Shown one piece after another: positions 1 to 9,807 of a DNA stretch of 64,000 nucleotides. The stretch is taken from NCBI RefSeq assembly GCF_027474405.1, contig NZ_CP114871.1, positions 2,303,001-2,367,000 on the forward strand, read 5' to 3'. The translations under genes were made by a program, and so were the position numbers. Each line of letters starts with the position of its first letter. The stretch's first letter is position 1. The notes beneath the pieces are model-generated. The model searched no databases and had not been told where the DNA came from. It was given only the letters and a program-made list of their open reading frames with translations. Origin of the DNA: Caulobacter sp. NIBR2454 (lineage in GTDB: Bacteria > Pseudomonadota > Alphaproteobacteria > Caulobacterales > Caulobacteraceae).

Positions 1-336
1 GGCCGAGCGGACCATGATCTTGCCGGCGCCCCAACGGCCTTGGCCGTCGTGGTGCAGGGTGCGCGATTCCCGCAGGGGAACGCGGATCATGGACTTCTTG
101 GCTTCCTCGGTGGCCTTGCGGATGGCTTCCGGCACTTCACGCGCCTTGCCATGACCGAAGCCCACGCGGCCCTTTTGGTCACCAACGACCATCAGAGCAG
201 CGAAGCTGAAGCGACGGCCGCCCTTCACGGTAGCGGCGACGCGGTTGATGTGGACCAGTTTCTCGACGATGTCGCTTTCGACTTCCTCGCGGTCGCGGGG
301 ACGACGGTCGCGGCCGCCTTCGTTCGGACGAGCCAT
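1..336 (-). CDS. rpsE: 30S ribosomal protein S5, partial (C-terminus beyond window)
   Basis: Component of the small ribosomal subunit that shapes decoding accuracy and the mRNA entry channel. Only the N-terminal 112 codons are present; the gene runs off the left edge. The double-stranded RNA-binding-like S5 N-domain is recognisable ([20 protein letters not shown], then KSMIRVPL). The first residues are a charged Arg/Asp/Glu-rich extension seen in many alphaproteobacterial S5 proteins. It follows rplR by 10 nt in the spc part of the operon, the normal order. Confidence 0.97.
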   Translation of the reverse strand, partial: MARPNEGGRDRRPRDREEVESDIVEKLVHINRVAATVKGGRRFSFAALMVVGDQKGRVGFGHGKAREVPEAIRKATEEAKKSMIRVPLRESRTLHHDGQGRWGAGKIMVRSA

Positions 337-346
337 GATCAGATCC

Positions 347-703
347 TCAGAAGTTCAGGCCGGCTTCGCGCGCGGCGTCAGCCAGGGCTTTCACCCGGCC
401 GTGATAGATGTAACCGCCACGGTCGAAGACGACCTCTTTGACGCCCTTTTCGATGGCGCGTTCAGCCACCAGCTTGCCGACATTGGCCGCAGCGGCCTTG
501 TCGGAACCCTTGGCCTTCGCGTCGCCTTCCAGCGACGAGGCGGCGACGAGGGTGACGCCTTGGGCGTCGTCGATGACCTGGGCGTAGATGTTCTTGCCCG
601 AACGGAAGACCGACAGACGAGGACGGCCGTTGGCCAGCTTCTTGAGGCGCGTCCGGTTGCGCTGAGCGCGGCGGACGGCGGATTCGCGAGGAGAGAGCGC
701 CAT
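347..703 (-). CDS. rplR: 50S ribosomal protein L18
   Basis: Large-subunit protein that binds 5S rRNA together with L5. Its 118 residues match the usual bacterial length. The basic N-terminus ([12 protein letters not shown]), the [18 protein letters not shown] strand and the C-terminal [20 protein letters not shown] signature identify it. It lies 3 nt after rplF and 10 nt before rpsE, so co-translation within the spc operon is likely. Confidence 0.98.
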   Translation of the reverse strand: MALSPRESAVRRAQRNRTRLKKLANGRPRLSVFRSGKNIYAQVIDDAQGVTLVAASSLEGDAKAKGSDKAAAANVGKLVAERAIEKGVKEVVFDRGGYIYHGRVKALADAAREAGLNF

Positions 704-706
704 GGC

Positions 707-1240
707 TTACTTCTTCTTGCCTTCTTTGCGGCGGACCTTTTCGCCGGCGTAGCGCACGCCCTTGCCCTTGTAGGGCTCGGGCGGACGGATCCGACGGATC
801 TTCGCCGCGATTTCGCCGACAGCTTGCTTGTCGATCCCGGTGATCTTGATCTCGGTCTGCTTGGGCACCGCAAAGGTGATGCCGTTCGGAGCCGGGATAT
901 CAACATCATGGCTGAAGCCGAGCTGCATGGAGAGCGCTTGGCCCTTCATCGCAGCGCGGTAACCGACGCCGACCAGCTCGAGGGTTTCCTCGAAGCCTTG
1001 GGTCACGCCGAGGACCATGTTGTTCACCAGGGTGCGGGACAGGCCCCACATGCCGCGAGCGCGCTTGGAGTCGTCGCGCGGCGTGAGGCTCAGCTCGTTA
1101 CCTTCCTGCTTGATCTCGACGTCGTCGGAGACCGTCCAGGAGAGCTGGCCCTTGGGACCCTTAACCGTGACCGTCTGGCCCGAGAGCGTGAGAGTCACGC
1201 CCGACGGGATGGAGACAGCTTTCTTACCAATACGAGACAT
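707..1240 (-). CDS. rplF: 50S ribosomal protein L6
   Basis: Large-subunit protein near the sarcin-ricin loop and the GTPase factor site. The 177 residues show the duplicated L6 fold: [15 protein letters not shown] at the start and the C-terminal signature [24 protein letters not shown] region. The start ATG is the canonical MSRIGKK. It sits 17 nt after rpsH. Confidence 0.98.
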   Translation of the reverse strand: MSRIGKKAVSIPSGVTLTLSGQTVTVKGPKGQLSWTVSDDVEIKQEGNELSLTPRDDSKRARGMWGLSRTLVNNMVLGVTQGFEETLELVGVGYRAAMKGQALSMQLGFSHDVDIPAPNGITFAVPKQTEIKITGIDKQAVGEIAAKIRRIRPPEPYKGKGVRYAGEKVRRKEGKKK

Positions 1241-1257
1241 GTCTTTTCCCTCCCCGC

Positions 1258-1656
1258 CTAGTAGACGCGGCAGAGGACTTCGCCGCCGACATTAGCGTCG
1301 CGGGCGGCGGAGTCTGACATGACGCCCTTCGGCGTCGAAAGGATCGAGATACCAAGGCCGTTCTTGATCGGCTTGAGATCCTTGATCGACGAGTAGACGC
1401 GGCGGCCCGGCTTGGACACGCGCGAAATCTCGACGATCACGGGCTCGTTGTCGAAGTACTTGAGCTCGATTTCGAATTCCGGGAAGGCGCCCGGCTTCTC
1501 GACCAGCGAGTAGCCGCGGATGTAGCCTTCGTCGGCCAGCACGTCGAGCACGCGGGCGCGCAGCTTCGAGGCCGGGGTAGACACCTTCGAACGCTTGCGG
1601 GTCGCGGCGTTCTTGATGCGAGCGATCATGTCGCTCAGGGGATCGTTCATCGACAT
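1258..1656 (-). CDS. rpsH: 30S ribosomal protein S8
   Basis: Primary 16S rRNA-binding protein of the central domain; in E. coli it is also the translational repressor of the spc operon by binding near rplE. The 132 residues begin [17 protein letters not shown] and end with the S8 signature ([31 protein letters not shown] region). It is 10 nt downstream of rpsN. I did not find an obvious S8-site mimic, so feedback here is unproven. Confidence 0.98.
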   Translation of the reverse strand: MSMNDPLSDMIARIKNAATRKRSKVSTPASKLRARVLDVLADEGYIRGYSLVEKPGAFPEFEIELKYFDNEPVIVEISRVSKPGRRVYSSIKDLKPIKNGLGISILSTPKGVMSDSAARDANVGGEVLCRVY

Positions 1657-1666
1657 CTGATCGTCC

Positions 1667-1972
1667 TCACCAGCTCGACTTGACGAGGCCGGGGATCAGG
1701 CCTTGCGAACCGAGTTCGCGCAGGCTGATCCGGCTCATCTTGAGCTTGCGATAGTAAGCACGCGGGCGGCCCGTGACTTCGCACCGGTTACGGATGCGGG
1801 TCTTGGACGAGTTGCGCGGCAGCTTCGCCAGCTTCAGGCGGGCTTCAAAGCGTTCTTCGAGGGGCAGGCTTTCGTCGACGGCGATCGCCTTCAGCGCGGC
1901 GCGCTTGTCGGCGAGTTGCTTGACGAGGGCCTTGACCATCTCGTTACGGTTGACGGCGCTTTTCTTGGCCAT
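1667..1972 (-). CDS. rpsN: 30S ribosomal protein S14, zinc-free type
   Basis: Small-subunit head protein. The start is ATG at 1972 ([14 protein letters not shown]), giving 101 residues; an upstream in-frame extension would run into rplE and is not credible. Only one Cys is present ([11 protein letters not shown]), with no CxxC pairs, so this is the long C-minus form that does not need zinc. The stop of rplE lies one nucleotide upstream of the start. Confidence 0.97.
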   Translation of the reverse strand: MAKKSAVNRNEMVKALVKQLADKRAALKAIAVDESLPLEERFEARLKLAKLPRNSSKTRIRNRCEVTGRPRAYYRKLKMSRISLRELGSQGLIPGLVKSSW

Positions 1973-1973
1973 A

Positions 1974-2543
1974 TCAGTTGTCCTTCCCGCCAGTGAACGG
2001 GAACTGGAATTCGCGAAGAAGCTCACGAGCTTCGTCGTCGGTCTTCGCAGTCGTGCAAACGATGATATCCATGCCCCACATCTGATCGATCTGGTCATAG
2101 TTGATTTCGGGGAACACGATGTGCTCCTTCAGACCCATCGCGTAGTTGCCACGGCCGTCGAAGCTGGTCGGCTTCAGACCCCGGAAATCCTTCACGCGCG
2201 GCAGCGCGATCGTGACCAGGCGATCAAGGAACTCGTACATGCGTTCCTTGCGCAGGGTGACCTTGGCGCCGATCACCATGTCTTCGCGCAGCTTGAAGCC
2301 GGCGATCGATTGGCGGGCGCGGGTCGGGGCCGGCTTCTGACCGGCGATAGCCGCCAGGTCCTTCATGGCGATCTGGACCTTTTTGGAGTCCGCGACAGCC
2401 TCACCGATGCCCATGTTCAGCACGATCTTGTCGAGCTTGGGGACCTGCATTTCATTCGTGTAGCCGAACTTGGTCTTCATCGCCGAGCGGATCTGCTCGC
2501 GATAGACCGTCTTCAGCCGCGGCTCGTAAGCTTGATCAGCCAT
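1974..2543 (-). CDS. rplE: 50S ribosomal protein L5
   Basis: 5S rRNA-binding protein of the central protuberance that contacts the P-site tRNA. The 189 residues contain the family blocks [34 protein letters not shown] and [17 protein letters not shown]. The start overlaps the end of rplX by 8 nt, which indicates translational coupling. Confidence 0.98.
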   Translation of the reverse strand: MADQAYEPRLKTVYREQIRSAMKTKFGYTNEMQVPKLDKIVLNMGIGEAVADSKKVQIAMKDLAAIAGQKPAPTRARQSIAGFKLREDMVIGAKVTLRKERMYEFLDRLVTIALPRVKDFRGLKPTSFDGRGNYAMGLKEHIVFPEINYDQIDQMWGMDIIVCTTAKTDDEARELLREFQFPFTGGKDN

Positions 2544-2850
2544 TGATCACCTCGCCCGTGGTCTTGGCGAAACGAACCTTCTTGTCACCTTCCACACGGA
2601 AGCCGACGCGGGTCGCTTTGCCTTTGGAGTCCACCAGCGACACGTTCGACACGTGCAGCGGGGCTTCCTTGTTTTTGATGCCGCCCTGGGGGTCGCCCTG
2701 GGTGGGACGAGTGTGGCGCTGAACGATGTTCAGACCTTCGACCAGCACGCGCTCTTCCTTCGGGAAGACGGCCAGGACCGAGCCTTGCTTGCCCTTGTCC
2801 TTGCCGGTGAGCACGACGACGCGGTCACCCTTTTTGATCTTGGCGGCCAT
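2536..2850 (-). CDS. rplX: 50S ribosomal protein L24
   Basis: Assembly-initiator protein binding the 5' domain of 23S rRNA. The KOW motif is near the N-terminus ([18 protein letters not shown]), followed by [13 protein letters not shown]. It has 104 residues, the usual size. Its first base is the last base of rplN and its end overlaps rplE by 8 nt. Confidence 0.98.
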   Translation of the reverse strand: MAAKIKKGDRVVVLTGKDKGKQGSVLAVFPKEERVLVEGLNIVQRHTRPTQGDPQGGIKNKEAPLHVSNVSLVDSKGKATRVGFRVEGDKKVRFAKTTGEVING

Positions 2851-3218
2851 TACAGCACCTCGGGGGCGAGGGAGATGATCTTCATGTGGTTCTTGGCGCG
2901 CAGTTCACGGGGAACCGGGCCGAAGATCCGCGTGCCGATCGGCTCGCTCTGCTTGTTGACGATGACGGCCGCGTTCTTGTCGAAGCGGATCATCGAACCG
3001 TCTTTGCGCTTGATGCCCTGGCTGGTGCGCACGACGATGGCGCGCAGAACGTCGCCCTTCTTCACGCGGCCGCGGGGAATCGCTTCCTTGACGGAGACGA
3101 CGATGACGTCCCCGACGTGGGCGTAGCGGCGCTTAGCGCCGCCAAGCACCTTGATGCACATGACCCGGCGGGCGCCAGAGTTATCGGCGACTTCCAGGTT
3201 AGTTTGCATCTGGATCAT
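2850..3218 (-). CDS. rplN: 50S ribosomal protein L14
   Basis: Large-subunit protein at the interface with the 30S subunit and docking site of the silencing factor RsfS. The 122 residues start [21 protein letters not shown] and end with the conserved [18 protein letters not shown]. It shares one base with rplX downstream and lies 17 nt after rpsQ. Confidence 0.98.
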   Translation of the reverse strand: MIQMQTNLEVADNSGARRVMCIKVLGGAKRRYAHVGDVIVVSVKEAIPRGRVKKGDVLRAIVVRTSQGIKRKDGSMIRFDKNAAVIVNKQSEPIGTRIFGPVPRELRAKNHMKIISLAPEVL

Positions 3219-3235
3219 GGCTTAACCTTCCAGAC

Positions 3236-3475
3236 TTAGGCCGAAGCCTTGGGAAGGACTTCCCAGGTCTTCAGCTTGGACTTCGGCGCGCACTCGATGA
3301 TGCGGGCGATTTCGCCCGCCTTGTACGCGTTGGACTCGTCGTGCGCGTGGTACTTCTTGGACCGACGCACGATCTTACGGAGGACCGGGTGAACGATGGT
3401 CCGTTCGACCTTCACCACCACGGTTTTGTCGCCCTTATCGGAGACGACAACCCCCTCGAGGATACGCTTGGGCAT
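3236..3475 (-). CDS. rpsQ: 30S ribosomal protein S17
   Basis: Primary binder of the 5' domain of 16S rRNA (OB fold). The 79 residues contain [20 protein letters not shown] and the [20 protein letters not shown] block with KLKTWEVL at the C-terminus. Position between rpmC and rplN is canonical. Confidence 0.98.
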   Translation of the reverse strand: MPKRILEGVVVSDKGDKTVVVKVERTIVHPVLRKIVRRSKKYHAHDESNAYKAGEIARIIECAPKSKLKTWEVLPKASA

Positions 3476-3485
3476 ATCGTTCTCC

Positions 3486-3677
3486 TTAAGCCGCGGCCTT
3501 GGCGCGCAGCACGGTCTTGATCCGCGCGATATCCTTGCGGATTTCGTTCACGCGGTGGGTCTTTTCGACCTGACCGGTCGCCGCCTGGAAGCGCAGGTTG
3601 AACTGCTCCTTCTTCAGGTTCAGCAGGTTCTCGGTCAGTTGATCGGGCGTGAGGGCCCGGATGTCGGTGATCTTCAT
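3486..3677 (-). CDS. rpmC: 50S ribosomal protein L29
   Basis: Small helical protein at the polypeptide exit, near the docking site for trigger factor and SRP next to L23. The 63 residues form a helical hairpin with the family block [18 protein letters not shown] and a [15 protein letters not shown] second helix. It follows rplP by 2 nt. Confidence 0.98.
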   Translation of the reverse strand: MKITDIRALTPDQLTENLLNLKKEQFNLRFQAATGQVEKTHRVNEIRKDIARIKTVLRAKAAA

Positions 3678-3679
3678 GG

Positions 3680-4111
3680 CTAGGCCTCCATCGCCATGCC
3701 GGCGTCGAGCCGGGTGACGATGCGGGTGCGGATCGGAAGCTTGGCGGCGCCCAGCTTCAGAGCCTCACGCGCGATATCGTCCGGCACGCCGTCGATTTCG
3801 AACATGATGCGGCCAGGAGCGACGCGTGCGGCCCAATGGTCCACAGCGCCCTTACCCTTACCCATCCGGACTTCGGCCGGCTTGCCGGTGACCGGCACGT
3901 CCGGGAAGATACGGATCCACACGCGACCTTGGCGCTTCATCTGGCGAGTGATCGCCCGACGAGCCGCTTCGATCTGACGAGCGGTGATCCGTTCCGGCTC
4001 GACGGCCTTGAGGCCGTAAGCGCCGAAGTTGAGTGCAGCGCCGCCCTTGGTGTTGCCGTGGATACGGCCCTTGAACTGCTTGCGGTACGTAGTGCGTTTC
4101 GGTGACAGCAT
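3680..4111 (-). CDS. rplP: 50S ribosomal protein L16
   Basis: Protein of the A-site side of the 50S subunit, required for late assembly. The 143 residues start [16 protein letters not shown] and hold the signatures [23 protein letters not shown] and [16 protein letters not shown]. The arginine in the last block region is the site hydroxylated in E. coli by a 2-oxoglutarate oxygenase; the oxygenase of this window (14103-14825) is of another subfamily. Confidence 0.98.
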   Translation of the reverse strand: MLSPKRTTYRKQFKGRIHGNTKGGAALNFGAYGLKAVEPERITARQIEAARRAITRQMKRQGRVWIRIFPDVPVTGKPAEVRMGKGKGAVDHWAARVAPGRIMFEIDGVPDDIAREALKLGAAKLPIRTRIVTRLDAGMAMEA

Positions 4112-4124
4112 GGCGCTCTAATCC

Positions 4125-4877
4125 TTACGCGCGCTCGCGACGGTCGCGACGGTCGCCGCGGTCCGGGCGATCGCCACGCTCACGTCCGCCGCCTTCGCCG
4201 GCCGGGCCGGACTCAGTGGCGAGACGCTTGTCCAGCGCCATCGGGTCATGTTCCAGCACTTCGCCTTTGAAGATCCAGGTCTTCACGCCGATGATGCCGT
4301 AGGTGGTCTTGGCTTCAGCAAAGCCGTAGTCGATGTCCGCACGCAGGGTGTGCAGCGGCACGCGACCTTCGCGGTACCACTCCATCCGAGCGATTTCGGC
4401 GCCGCCGAGACGACCCGAGACGTTGATCCGGATGCCCTTGGCGCCGAGGCGCATGGCCGACTGGATCGAACGCTTCATGGCGCGACGGAAGGCGACGCGG
4501 CGCTCGAGCTGCTGGGCGATGTTCTCGGCCACCAGCTGGGCGTCAGTTTCAGGCTTGCGGACTTCGACGATGTTCAGGTGAACTTCGCCTTCGGTCAGGG
4601 CCGACAGGTCCTTGCGGAGCTTGTCGATGTCGGCGCCCTTCTTGCCGATGATCACGCCGGGACGCGCTGCGTAGATGGTCACGCGGCACTTCTTGTGCGG
4701 ACGCTCGATGATGATGCGCGAGACGCCGGCGGCGTTCAGGCGATCCTTCAGGAAGCGACGCACCTTGATGTCCTGGTGCAGCAGCTTGCCGTACTGGTCG
4801 CCGTCGGCGAACCAACGGCTGTCCCAGGTGCGGTTAACGCCGAGCCGCAGCCCGACCGGATTGACTTTCTGACCCAT
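4125..4877 (-). CDS. rpsC: 30S ribosomal protein S3
   Basis: mRNA entry-channel protein with helicase activity in the context of S4 and S5. At 250 residues it is somewhat longer than E. coli S3 (233). It begins [20 protein letters not shown] and carries a type II KH domain ([20 protein letters not shown]). The C-terminal 25 or so residues are a low-complexity Gly/Arg/Asp tail ([19 protein letters not shown]) that is likely disordered. Start shares one base with the stop of rplV. Confidence 0.98.
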   Translation of the reverse strand: MGQKVNPVGLRLGVNRTWDSRWFADGDQYGKLLHQDIKVRRFLKDRLNAAGVSRIIIERPHKKCRVTIYAARPGVIIGKKGADIDKLRKDLSALTEGEVHLNIVEVRKPETDAQLVAENIAQQLERRVAFRRAMKRSIQSAMRLGAKGIRINVSGRLGGAEIARMEWYREGRVPLHTLRADIDYGFAEAKTTYGIIGVKTWIFKGEVLEHDPMALDKRLATESGPAGEGGGRERGDRPDRGDRRDRRERA

Positions 4878-5257
4878 CAGGCGGCCTCACCCAGTTCGCG
4901 GACCACGATCGTGATCTCGGAGAACGGCTTTTCGATACGCGAAGCGCGACCGCGAGCACGCGGCGAGAAACGCTTCATGACCAGGTTCTTGCCCACGAAC
5001 GCTTCGGCGACGACCAGGCTGTCGATGTCGAGGTTGTGGTTGTTTTCGGCGTTCGAGATGGCCGAGTACAGAGCCTTGCGCACATCCTTGGCGATGCGCT
5101 TGTGGCTGAACTCGAGCTCGTTGAGGGCGCGCTGCACCTTCAGGCCGCGGATCGACTGAGCCACGAGGTTCAGTTTCCGGGCGCTGGTGCGCAGGTTCAC
5201 GACCTTCGCCATGGCTTCGGTCGGCTTTACCCGACGGGCTTTAGCTTGCTTCGACAT
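4877..5257 (-). CDS. rplV: 50S ribosomal protein L22
   Basis: Protein whose beta-hairpin lines the nascent-peptide exit tunnel; mutations of it can give macrolide resistance. The 126 residues contain [20 protein letters not shown] and the C-terminal [24 protein letters not shown] hairpin/strand. It follows rpsS by 3 nt. Confidence 0.98.
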   Translation of the reverse strand: MSKQAKARRVKPTEAMAKVVNLRTSARKLNLVAQSIRGLKVQRALNELEFSHKRIAKDVRKALYSAISNAENNHNLDIDSLVVAEAFVGKNLVMKRFSPRARGRASRIEKPFSEITIVVRELGEAA

Positions 5258-5260
5258 GGC

Positions 5261-5539
5261 CTACTTCCTCTTGGCCTTCTTGTCGGCAGCGTGGCCCGGA
5301 AAGCTTCGCGTAGGCGAGAACTCACCGAACTTCATGCCGACCATGTCTTCCGACACGAGCACGGGAACGTGCTTGAGGCCGTTGTAGACGCCGAACGTCA
5401 GACCGACGAACTGCGGCATGATCGTGGAGCGGCGCGACCAGGTCTTGATCACGTCCTTGCGGCCCGACGACAGAGCGGCGTCGGCCTTCTTCAGGAGGTA
5501 GCCGTCGACAAACGGCCCTTTCCAGACGGAGCGGGTCAT
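5261..5539 (-). CDS. rpsS: 30S ribosomal protein S19
   Basis: Head protein that forms a complex with S13 near the A-site. The 92 residues start [19 protein letters not shown] and include [23 protein letters not shown] and the signature [19 protein letters not shown]. Gaps to rplB and rplV are 3 nt each. Confidence 0.98.
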   Translation of the reverse strand: MTRSVWKGPFVDGYLLKKADAALSSGRKDVIKTWSRRSTIMPQFVGLTFGVYNGLKHVPVLVSEDMVGMKFGEFSPTRSFPGHAADKKAKRK

Positions 5540-5542
5540 CGC

Positions 5543-6382
5543 TTAGCGCGCCTTCTTAGCTTTGTGACGGCTGCGGATGATGAACTTATCCGTAGCCTTG
5601 TTCTTGCGGGTCTTGCGGCCCTTGGTCGGGACGCCCCACGGGGTGACCGGGTGACGACCGCCCGAGGTGCGGCCTTCACCACCGCCGTGCGGGTGGTCGA
5701 CCGGGTTCATGGCGACGCCGCGGACGTGCGGACGACGGCCCATGTGACGAGAACGCCCGGCCTTGCCGAGGTTCTGGTTCATGTGATCCTGGTTCGACAC
5801 CGCACCGACCGTGGCCATGCAGCTGTCTTGCACCATGCGAAGCTCGCCCGAACCCAGACGGATCTGGGCGTAGCCGGCGTCACGGCCGACCAGCTGGGCG
5901 TAGGCGCCGGCCGAACGGGCGATCTGGCCGCCCTTGGCGGGCTTCAGCTCGATGTTGTGGATGATCGTGCCGATCGGCATCGAGCGCAGCGGCGAGGCGT
6001 TGCCCGGCTTCACGTCGACCTTTTCGGAAGCGATGATTTCATCGCCGGCCTTGAGGCGCTGCGGAGCCAGGATGTAGGCCAGCTCGCCGTCGGCGTACTT
6101 CACCAGCGCGATGAAGGCCGAACGGTTCGGGTCGTACTCGAGACGTTCGACCGTCGCGGGCACGTCGAACTTGCGACGCTTGAAGTCCACGATGCGATAC
6201 AGGCGCTTGGCGCCGCCGCCACGGAAACGGACCGCGATGCGACCGTTGCCGCCACGACCGCCCGACTTGGTCAGACCCTCGACGAGGGACTTCTCGGGCT
6301 TGCCCTTGTGGAGCTCGGACTTGTCGACCAGCACCAGGGCGCGACGGCCCGGCGAAGTCGGATTGAAATGCTTCAGAGCCAT
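5543..6382 (-). CDS. rplB: 50S ribosomal protein L2
   Basis: Largest conserved 50S protein, essential for subunit joining and the peptidyl-transferase centre. The 279 residues begin [17 protein letters not shown]; the C-terminal family signature [17 protein letters not shown], which includes the conserved functional histidine, is intact, followed by a basic tail. It is 3 nt from rplW and rpsS. Confidence 0.98.
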   Translation of the reverse strand: MALKHFNPTSPGRRALVLVDKSELHKGKPEKSLVEGLTKSGGRGGNGRIAVRFRGGGAKRLYRIVDFKRRKFDVPATVERLEYDPNRSAFIALVKYADGELAYILAPQRLKAGDEIIASEKVDVKPGNASPLRSMPIGTIIHNIELKPAKGGQIARSAGAYAQLVGRDAGYAQIRLGSGELRMVQDSCMATVGAVSNQDHMNQNLGKAGRSRHMGRRPHVRGVAMNPVDHPHGGGEGRTSGGRHPVTPWGVPTKGRKTRKNKATDKFIIRSRHKAKKAR

Positions 6383-6385
6383 GGA

Positions 6386-6682
6386 TCAGAGCCCCGTGGT
6401 GATATCGATCGACTGGCCGTCGGCCAGGGTCACGATAGCTTTTTTGACGTCGGAACGACGACCCAGGATGCCGCGGAAGCGCTTGGTCTTGCCCTTGGTG
6501 ACCACGGTGTTGACCTTGGTGACCTTGACCTTGAACAGTTCTTCGACTGCGGCGGCGATTTCGTCCTTGGACGCATCGTTGGCCACCTTGAAGACCACCT
6601 TGTTCTGCTCCGAGAGCAGCGTGGCCTTTTCGGTGATCACCGGCGACAGGATCGTGTCGTAGTGGCGGGCGGTGGCGGCCAT
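6386..6682 (-). CDS. rplW: 50S ribosomal protein L23
   Basis: Exit-tunnel rim protein that docks trigger factor and SRP. It has 98 residues, with [18 protein letters not shown] at the N-terminus, the [21 protein letters not shown] block and [13 protein letters not shown] at the end. Its start base is shared with the end of rplD. Confidence 0.98.
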   Translation of the reverse strand: MAATARHYDTILSPVITEKATLLSEQNKVVFKVANDASKDEIAAAVEELFKVKVTKVNTVVTKGKTKRFRGILGRRSDVKKAIVTLADGQSIDITTGL

Positions 6683-7314
6683 TACGCAGCCTCCTCAAAA
6701 CGGACGCCGATCGCATCCAGGGCCGACTTGGTCAGCACCAGGGTGTTGCGACGCAGGACGTCATAGACGTTCAGGCCAGCGTTCGGCAGCACATCGACGT
6801 TCGGGATGTTGCGGGCCGCGAGCTTGAAGTTCGCGTCCACTTCCGGACCGGCGATGATCAGCGCGTTCTTCAGGCCGATCTTTTCGAAGTTGGCGCGCAG
6901 CGCGGCCGTCTTCGGCTCGGACAGGGTCGCGGCGTCGAGAACGACGATCGAACCGGTCTTGGCCTTCGACGACAGGGCGTGACGCAGAGCCAGGGCGCGG
7001 ACCTTCTTGGGCAGATCGAACGCATGGCTGCGAACGACCGGACCGTGGGCCTTGGCGCCGCCGACGAACTGAGCCGCACGACGCGAGCCGTGACGAGCGC
7101 CGCCGGTGCCCTTTTGCTTGTACATCTTCTTGCCCGTACGAGAGACCTCGTTGCGGACTTGAATCTTGTGGTTGCCCGAGCGGCGCTTGGCCAGCTGCCA
7201 GGTGACGACGCGTTGCAGGATGTCGCCCCGGATCTCTTCGATGCCGAAGATGGCGTCGGAGAGTTCGACCGAGCCGGCCTTGCCGCCGTCAAGATTGATG
7301 ACGTCGAGTTTCAT
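6682..7314 (-). CDS. rplD: 50S ribosomal protein L4
   Basis: Exit-tunnel protein. In E. coli L4 also represses its own S10 operon by attenuation and translation control. The 210 residues include the extended tunnel loop ([31 protein letters not shown] region). It shares one base with both rplC and rplW. See the leader hairpin at 8525-8545 for possible regulation. Confidence 0.98.
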   Translation of the reverse strand: MKLDVINLDGGKAGSVELSDAIFGIEEIRGDILQRVVTWQLAKRRSGNHKIQVRNEVSRTGKKMYKQKGTGGARHGSRRAAQFVGGAKAHGPVVRSHAFDLPKKVRALALRHALSSKAKTGSIVVLDAATLSEPKTAALRANFEKIGLKNALIIAGPEVDANFKLAARNIPNVDVLPNAGLNVYDVLRRNTLVLTKSALDAIGVRFEEAA

Positions 7315-8087
7315 TAGGCTTCGCCCCCTTCAGCCGGAGCTTCGGCAGCCGGAGCTTCTTCGACGGCGGGTTCAGCAGCGGCCACCGGAGCGGCGCCAGC
7401 CTTGCGGAAGCCAGCCGGCTTCGGAGCGTCAGCCGGCAGAGCCGACTTAATCGCGTCGCGCACCTTCACGTAGGAGCCTTCCGAACCCGGAACGGCGCCC
7501 TTGACCAGGATCAGGCCGCGCTCGGCGTCCACTTTCCAGATCGTGACGTTGAGGGTGGTGACAGTTTCTTGGCCGAGGTGACCGGCCATCTTCTTGCCCG
7601 GGAACGTACGACCCGGATCCTGGCGGTTACCCGTCGAACCGTGCGAGCGGTGAGACACCGACACACCGTGCGTGGCGCGCAGACCGCCGAAGTTCCAGCG
7701 CTTCATGGCGCCGGCGAAACCCTTACCGACGGTGATGCCCTGGATGTCGACCTTCTGGCCGGCGACGTAGTGGTCGGCGGTCAGCTCGGAGCCGACTTCG
7801 ATCAGAGCCTCTTCCTCGACGCGGAACTCAGCCATCACGCGCTTCGGCTCAACGGCCGCCTTCGCGAAATGACCACGCTCGGCTTGCGAGGTGTTCTTGG
7901 GCTTCTTGGCGCCGGCGCCGAGTTGAAGGGCGACGTAGCCGTCCTTTTCCTTGGTGCGCTGGGCGGTGACCTGGCAGCCGTCCAGGGAAAGGACGGTGAC
8001 CGGAATGTGCTGGCCGGTTTCGTCGAAGAAGCGGGTCATGCCCATCTTCTTGGCGATCACGCCGGTACGCTGAGTGGGGAGAGCCAT
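7314..8087 (-). CDS. rplC: 50S ribosomal protein L3 with Ala/Pro/Glu-rich tail
   Basis: Large-subunit protein reaching toward the peptidyl-transferase centre. The core ([17 protein letters not shown], then the long [26 protein letters not shown] loop) is canonical and contains the Gln of the loop that is methylated in E. coli. At 257 residues it exceeds E. coli L3 (209); the extra 40 or so residues at the C-terminus are Ala/Pro/Glu-rich and low complexity. Translation likely couples to rplD through a one-base overlap. Confidence 0.98.
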   Translation of the reverse strand: MALPTQRTGVIAKKMGMTRFFDETGQHIPVTVLSLDGCQVTAQRTKEKDGYVALQLGAGAKKPKNTSQAERGHFAKAAVEPKRVMAEFRVEEEALIEVGSELTADHYVAGQKVDIQGITVGKGFAGAMKRWNFGGLRATHGVSVSHRSHGSTGNRQDPGRTFPGKKMAGHLGQETVTTLNVTIWKVDAERGLILVKGAVPGSEGSYVKVRDAIKSALPADAPKPAGFRKAGAAPVAAAEPAVEEAPAAEAPAEGGEA

Positions 8088-8100
8088 ACTCGCTATCTCC

Positions 8101-8409
8101 TTACAGCTTGATCTCGACGTCCACGCCGGCGGACAGGTCGAGCTTCATGAGCGCGTCCACGGTCTGCGGGGTGGGGTCGACGATGTCGAGCACGCGCTTG
8201 TGCGTGCGGATTTCGAACTGTTCGCGCGACTTCTTGTCGACGTGCGGCGAACGGTTGACGGTGAATTTTTCAATCAGGGTCGGCAGCGGGATAGGCCCGC
8301 GCACTGTGGCGCCCGTGCGCTTGGCCGTATTCACGATCTCGCGCGTGGAATGATCCAGCACGCGGTGATCGAAGGCCTTGAGCCGGATGCGGATGTTCTG
8401 ACGATCCAT
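8101..8409 (-). CDS. rpsJ: 30S ribosomal protein S10, first gene of the operon
   Basis: Head protein of the small subunit; in many bacteria it also pairs with NusB in antitermination. The 102 residues start [21 protein letters not shown] and contain the [30 protein letters not shown] signature. It is the first gene of the operon; the 560 nt upstream hold no credible gene and a structured leader. Unlike the common tuf-rpsJ arrangement, tuf lies 2.5 kb away. Confidence 0.98.
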   Translation of the reverse strand: MDRQNIRIRLKAFDHRVLDHSTREIVNTAKRTGATVRGPIPLPTLIEKFTVNRSPHVDKKSREQFEIRTHKRVLDIVDPTPQTVDALMKLDLSAGVDVEIKL

Positions 8410-8511
8410 ATCGCTCTTCTATTCCCTACAGACGGCGTCCGCCCGCGTGATCCCGAACCATTTCAAAGACCGACCCGGACACCTTTCGGTGCGCCGGACG
8501 CGACGTCCGCA

Positions 8512-8545
8512 CAAACGATAAAGACCCACGCGATAACCGCGAGGG
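8512..8545 (-). terminator. Hairpin with U-rich tail in the S10 leader (possible attenuator)
   Basis: On the minus strand CCCTCGCG pairs with CGCGTGGG around a five-base loop (8545-8525, one internal T-T mismatch), followed by TCTTTATCGTTTG. This resembles an intrinsic terminator or attenuator about 115-135 nt upstream of the rpsJ ATG. No gene lies upstream on this strand that would need it as an ordinary terminator, hence the attenuator reading. Confidence 0.35.
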
Positions 8546-8572
8546 CCATTTCCCGAACGCGCCAGATTAAGC

Positions 8573-8581
8573 ACTATATCA
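8573..8581 (-). promoter_or_regulatory. Extended -10 promoter candidate of the S10 operon
   Basis: On the minus strand the sequence TGATATAGT reads as TGn plus TATAGT, an extended -10 element with 5 of 6 matches to TATAAT. The -35 position is not TTGACA-like, which is tolerated by extended -10 promoters. It would give a leader of roughly 155 nt before rpsJ, containing the hairpin at 8525-8545. Inference from sequence only. Confidence 0.35.
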
Positions 8582-8970
8582 GGTCGTTCCGCGGTCCGCG
8601 TCTGAGCCGAAGCTCACAGCCGGTCCAACAGAAGGGCGGTTATTACTCTGCGATTCCGAAACCGTCAAGCAGCCCGGACGGGGAAAGCGCAGCCTGTTGT
8701 CCGCTATCTCGCCGCAGGCTGTCCGCTTGAAGAAAAATTCCAAGCACGGCGAGATTATCCAAAGAGAACGCGCGCCGCACCCGCGCCTAGTGAGCATTTT
8801 CGCCTCTTCAAGTGTCATAAAACTGCATCAATCGCCTCGTCCGCGGCTTTCGGGCGATTGAAGCGCACGGCGAAGCTCCATACCTGCCCTCCACCGGCGG
8901 ACGAGCGGCCCCTCCCCCCAACAATGACCGCTCGCCGGCCGGTAGTTCATCTCTAAGGGGATTACCCAAA

Positions 8971-9735
8971 ATGAAGACCACTCTGTTCGCCACCGCCGCC
9001 GTTCTGGCCGCCCTCGTCTCAGCTCCGGCCTTCGCCGCCGAGACCATCGGCTCCGTCGGCGCCGCCTACAACTACACCAACGTCGACACCAACCTCGGAG
9101 AGCAAGACGGCTCGTCGGCGATCGTAGATGGCTCGGTCGCCATCAAGACGACCACGCCCTGGACCGTCACCCTCAATGGCGCCCTGACCTATTCGGACAA
9201 CGCCCTGAGCGACGACACCAACGTGTACGGCACGGCGCACGCCACCTACCTGCTGAACAACGGCGTCCGCGTCGGCGCCTTCGCGGGTCTGGCCGACGTG
9301 GCTGACGACACCGTCTGGGCCGTCGGCGGCGAGGCCCACAAGTACTTCGACACCGTGACCCTGTCGGGCGTCGTGGCCTATGGCCAGACCGACGACACCG
9401 ACGCCGACCTGTGGGCTGTCCGCGGCGACGCGCGCTACTTCGTCAATGACAACGTGCGCCTGAACGCCAATCTGGGCTTCGCCAACGTGGACGCCGGCGC
9501 CATCGACGCCGACGTGTGGAACATCGGCCTAGGCGGCGAGTACAAGTTCGCCGACAACGGCTGGAGCGTGTTCGGCGGCTATAACCACGCCGAATCCGAA
9601 GACCTGGCCGACCTGAAGGCCGACAGCGTCAATGTCGGCGTTCGTTACACCTTCGGCGGTTCGCTGAAGGATCGTGATCGCGCCGGCGCCGACCTGACCG
9701 ACATCGGCGGTCTGTTCGGCGGCTTCCTGCGCTAG
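8971..9735 (+). CDS. Outer-membrane beta-barrel (porin-like) protein
   Basis: 254 residues with a clear Sec signal peptide (MKTTLFATAAVLAALVSAPAFA, cleavage before AETIG). The mature part alternates short aromatic/hydrophobic strands with Asp/Asn/Gly-rich turns (SVGAAYNYTN, GVRVGAFAGLADV, YKFADNGWSVFGGYN, VNVGVRYTFGG), the pattern of a small barrel of about 8-12 strands. The predicted mature protein is strongly acidic. A last strand and a short C-terminal helix-like tail follow. A strong AAGGGGA ribosome site precedes the ATG. It converges with the GIN-domain gene on a shared hairpin. Family name unknown to me; a channel or a structural role cannot be separated. Confidence 0.75.
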   Translation: MKTTLFATAAVLAALVSAPAFAAETIGSVGAAYNYTNVDTNLGEQDGSSAIVDGSVAIKTTTPWTVTLNGALTYSDNALSDDTNVYGTAHATYLLNNGVRVGAFAGLADVADDTVWAVGGEAHKYFDTVTLSGVVAYGQTDDTDADLWAVRGDARYFVNDNVRLNANLGFANVDAGAIDADVWNIGLGGEYKFADNGWSVFGGYNHAESEDLADLKADSVNVGVRYTFGGSLKDRDRAGADLTDIGGLFGGFLR

Positions 9736-9739
9736 GAGC

Positions 9740-9772
9740 AAAAAGACGCCCCGGAGTCATCTCCGGGGCGTC
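9740..9772 (-). terminator. Strong hairpin between convergent genes
   Basis: GACGCCCCGGAG and CTCCGGGGCGTC form a perfect 12-bp stem with a TCAT/ATGA loop (9745-9772). On the minus strand it is followed by TTTTTGCTCC, so it is a full intrinsic terminator for the GIN-domain gene; on the plus strand it lacks a U tract but may still stop the barrel transcript. Confidence 0.88.
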
Positions 9773-9807
9773 AGCTTCTCTAAGATCGAACGAGAAGAAA
9801 CCTTGGG

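Larger units (their letters stand above)
8410..8970. other. Gene-free interval between divergent rpsJ and barrel gene
   Basis: This 561-nt stretch separates divergent rpsJ (-) and the barrel gene (+). I see no convincing gene in it. It contains the leader hairpin at 8525-8545 and an extended -10-like TGATATAGT (minus strand, about 8580-8573). Immediately before the barrel gene a Shine-Dalgarno AAGGGGA ends about 9 nt before the ATG at 8971. The remainder shows no repeat that I could recognise. Confidence 0.6.

Noticed and set aside
5036-6766. 576-residue plus-strand frame opposite ribosomal genes
   Set aside because: Shadow of rplV, rpsS, rplB and rplW; His/Arg/Gly-rich nonsense composition.
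8579-8818. 79-residue minus-strand frame between rpsJ and the barrel gene
   Set aside because: No family, composition like random frame in GC-rich DNA, and it overlaps the likely S10 promoter.
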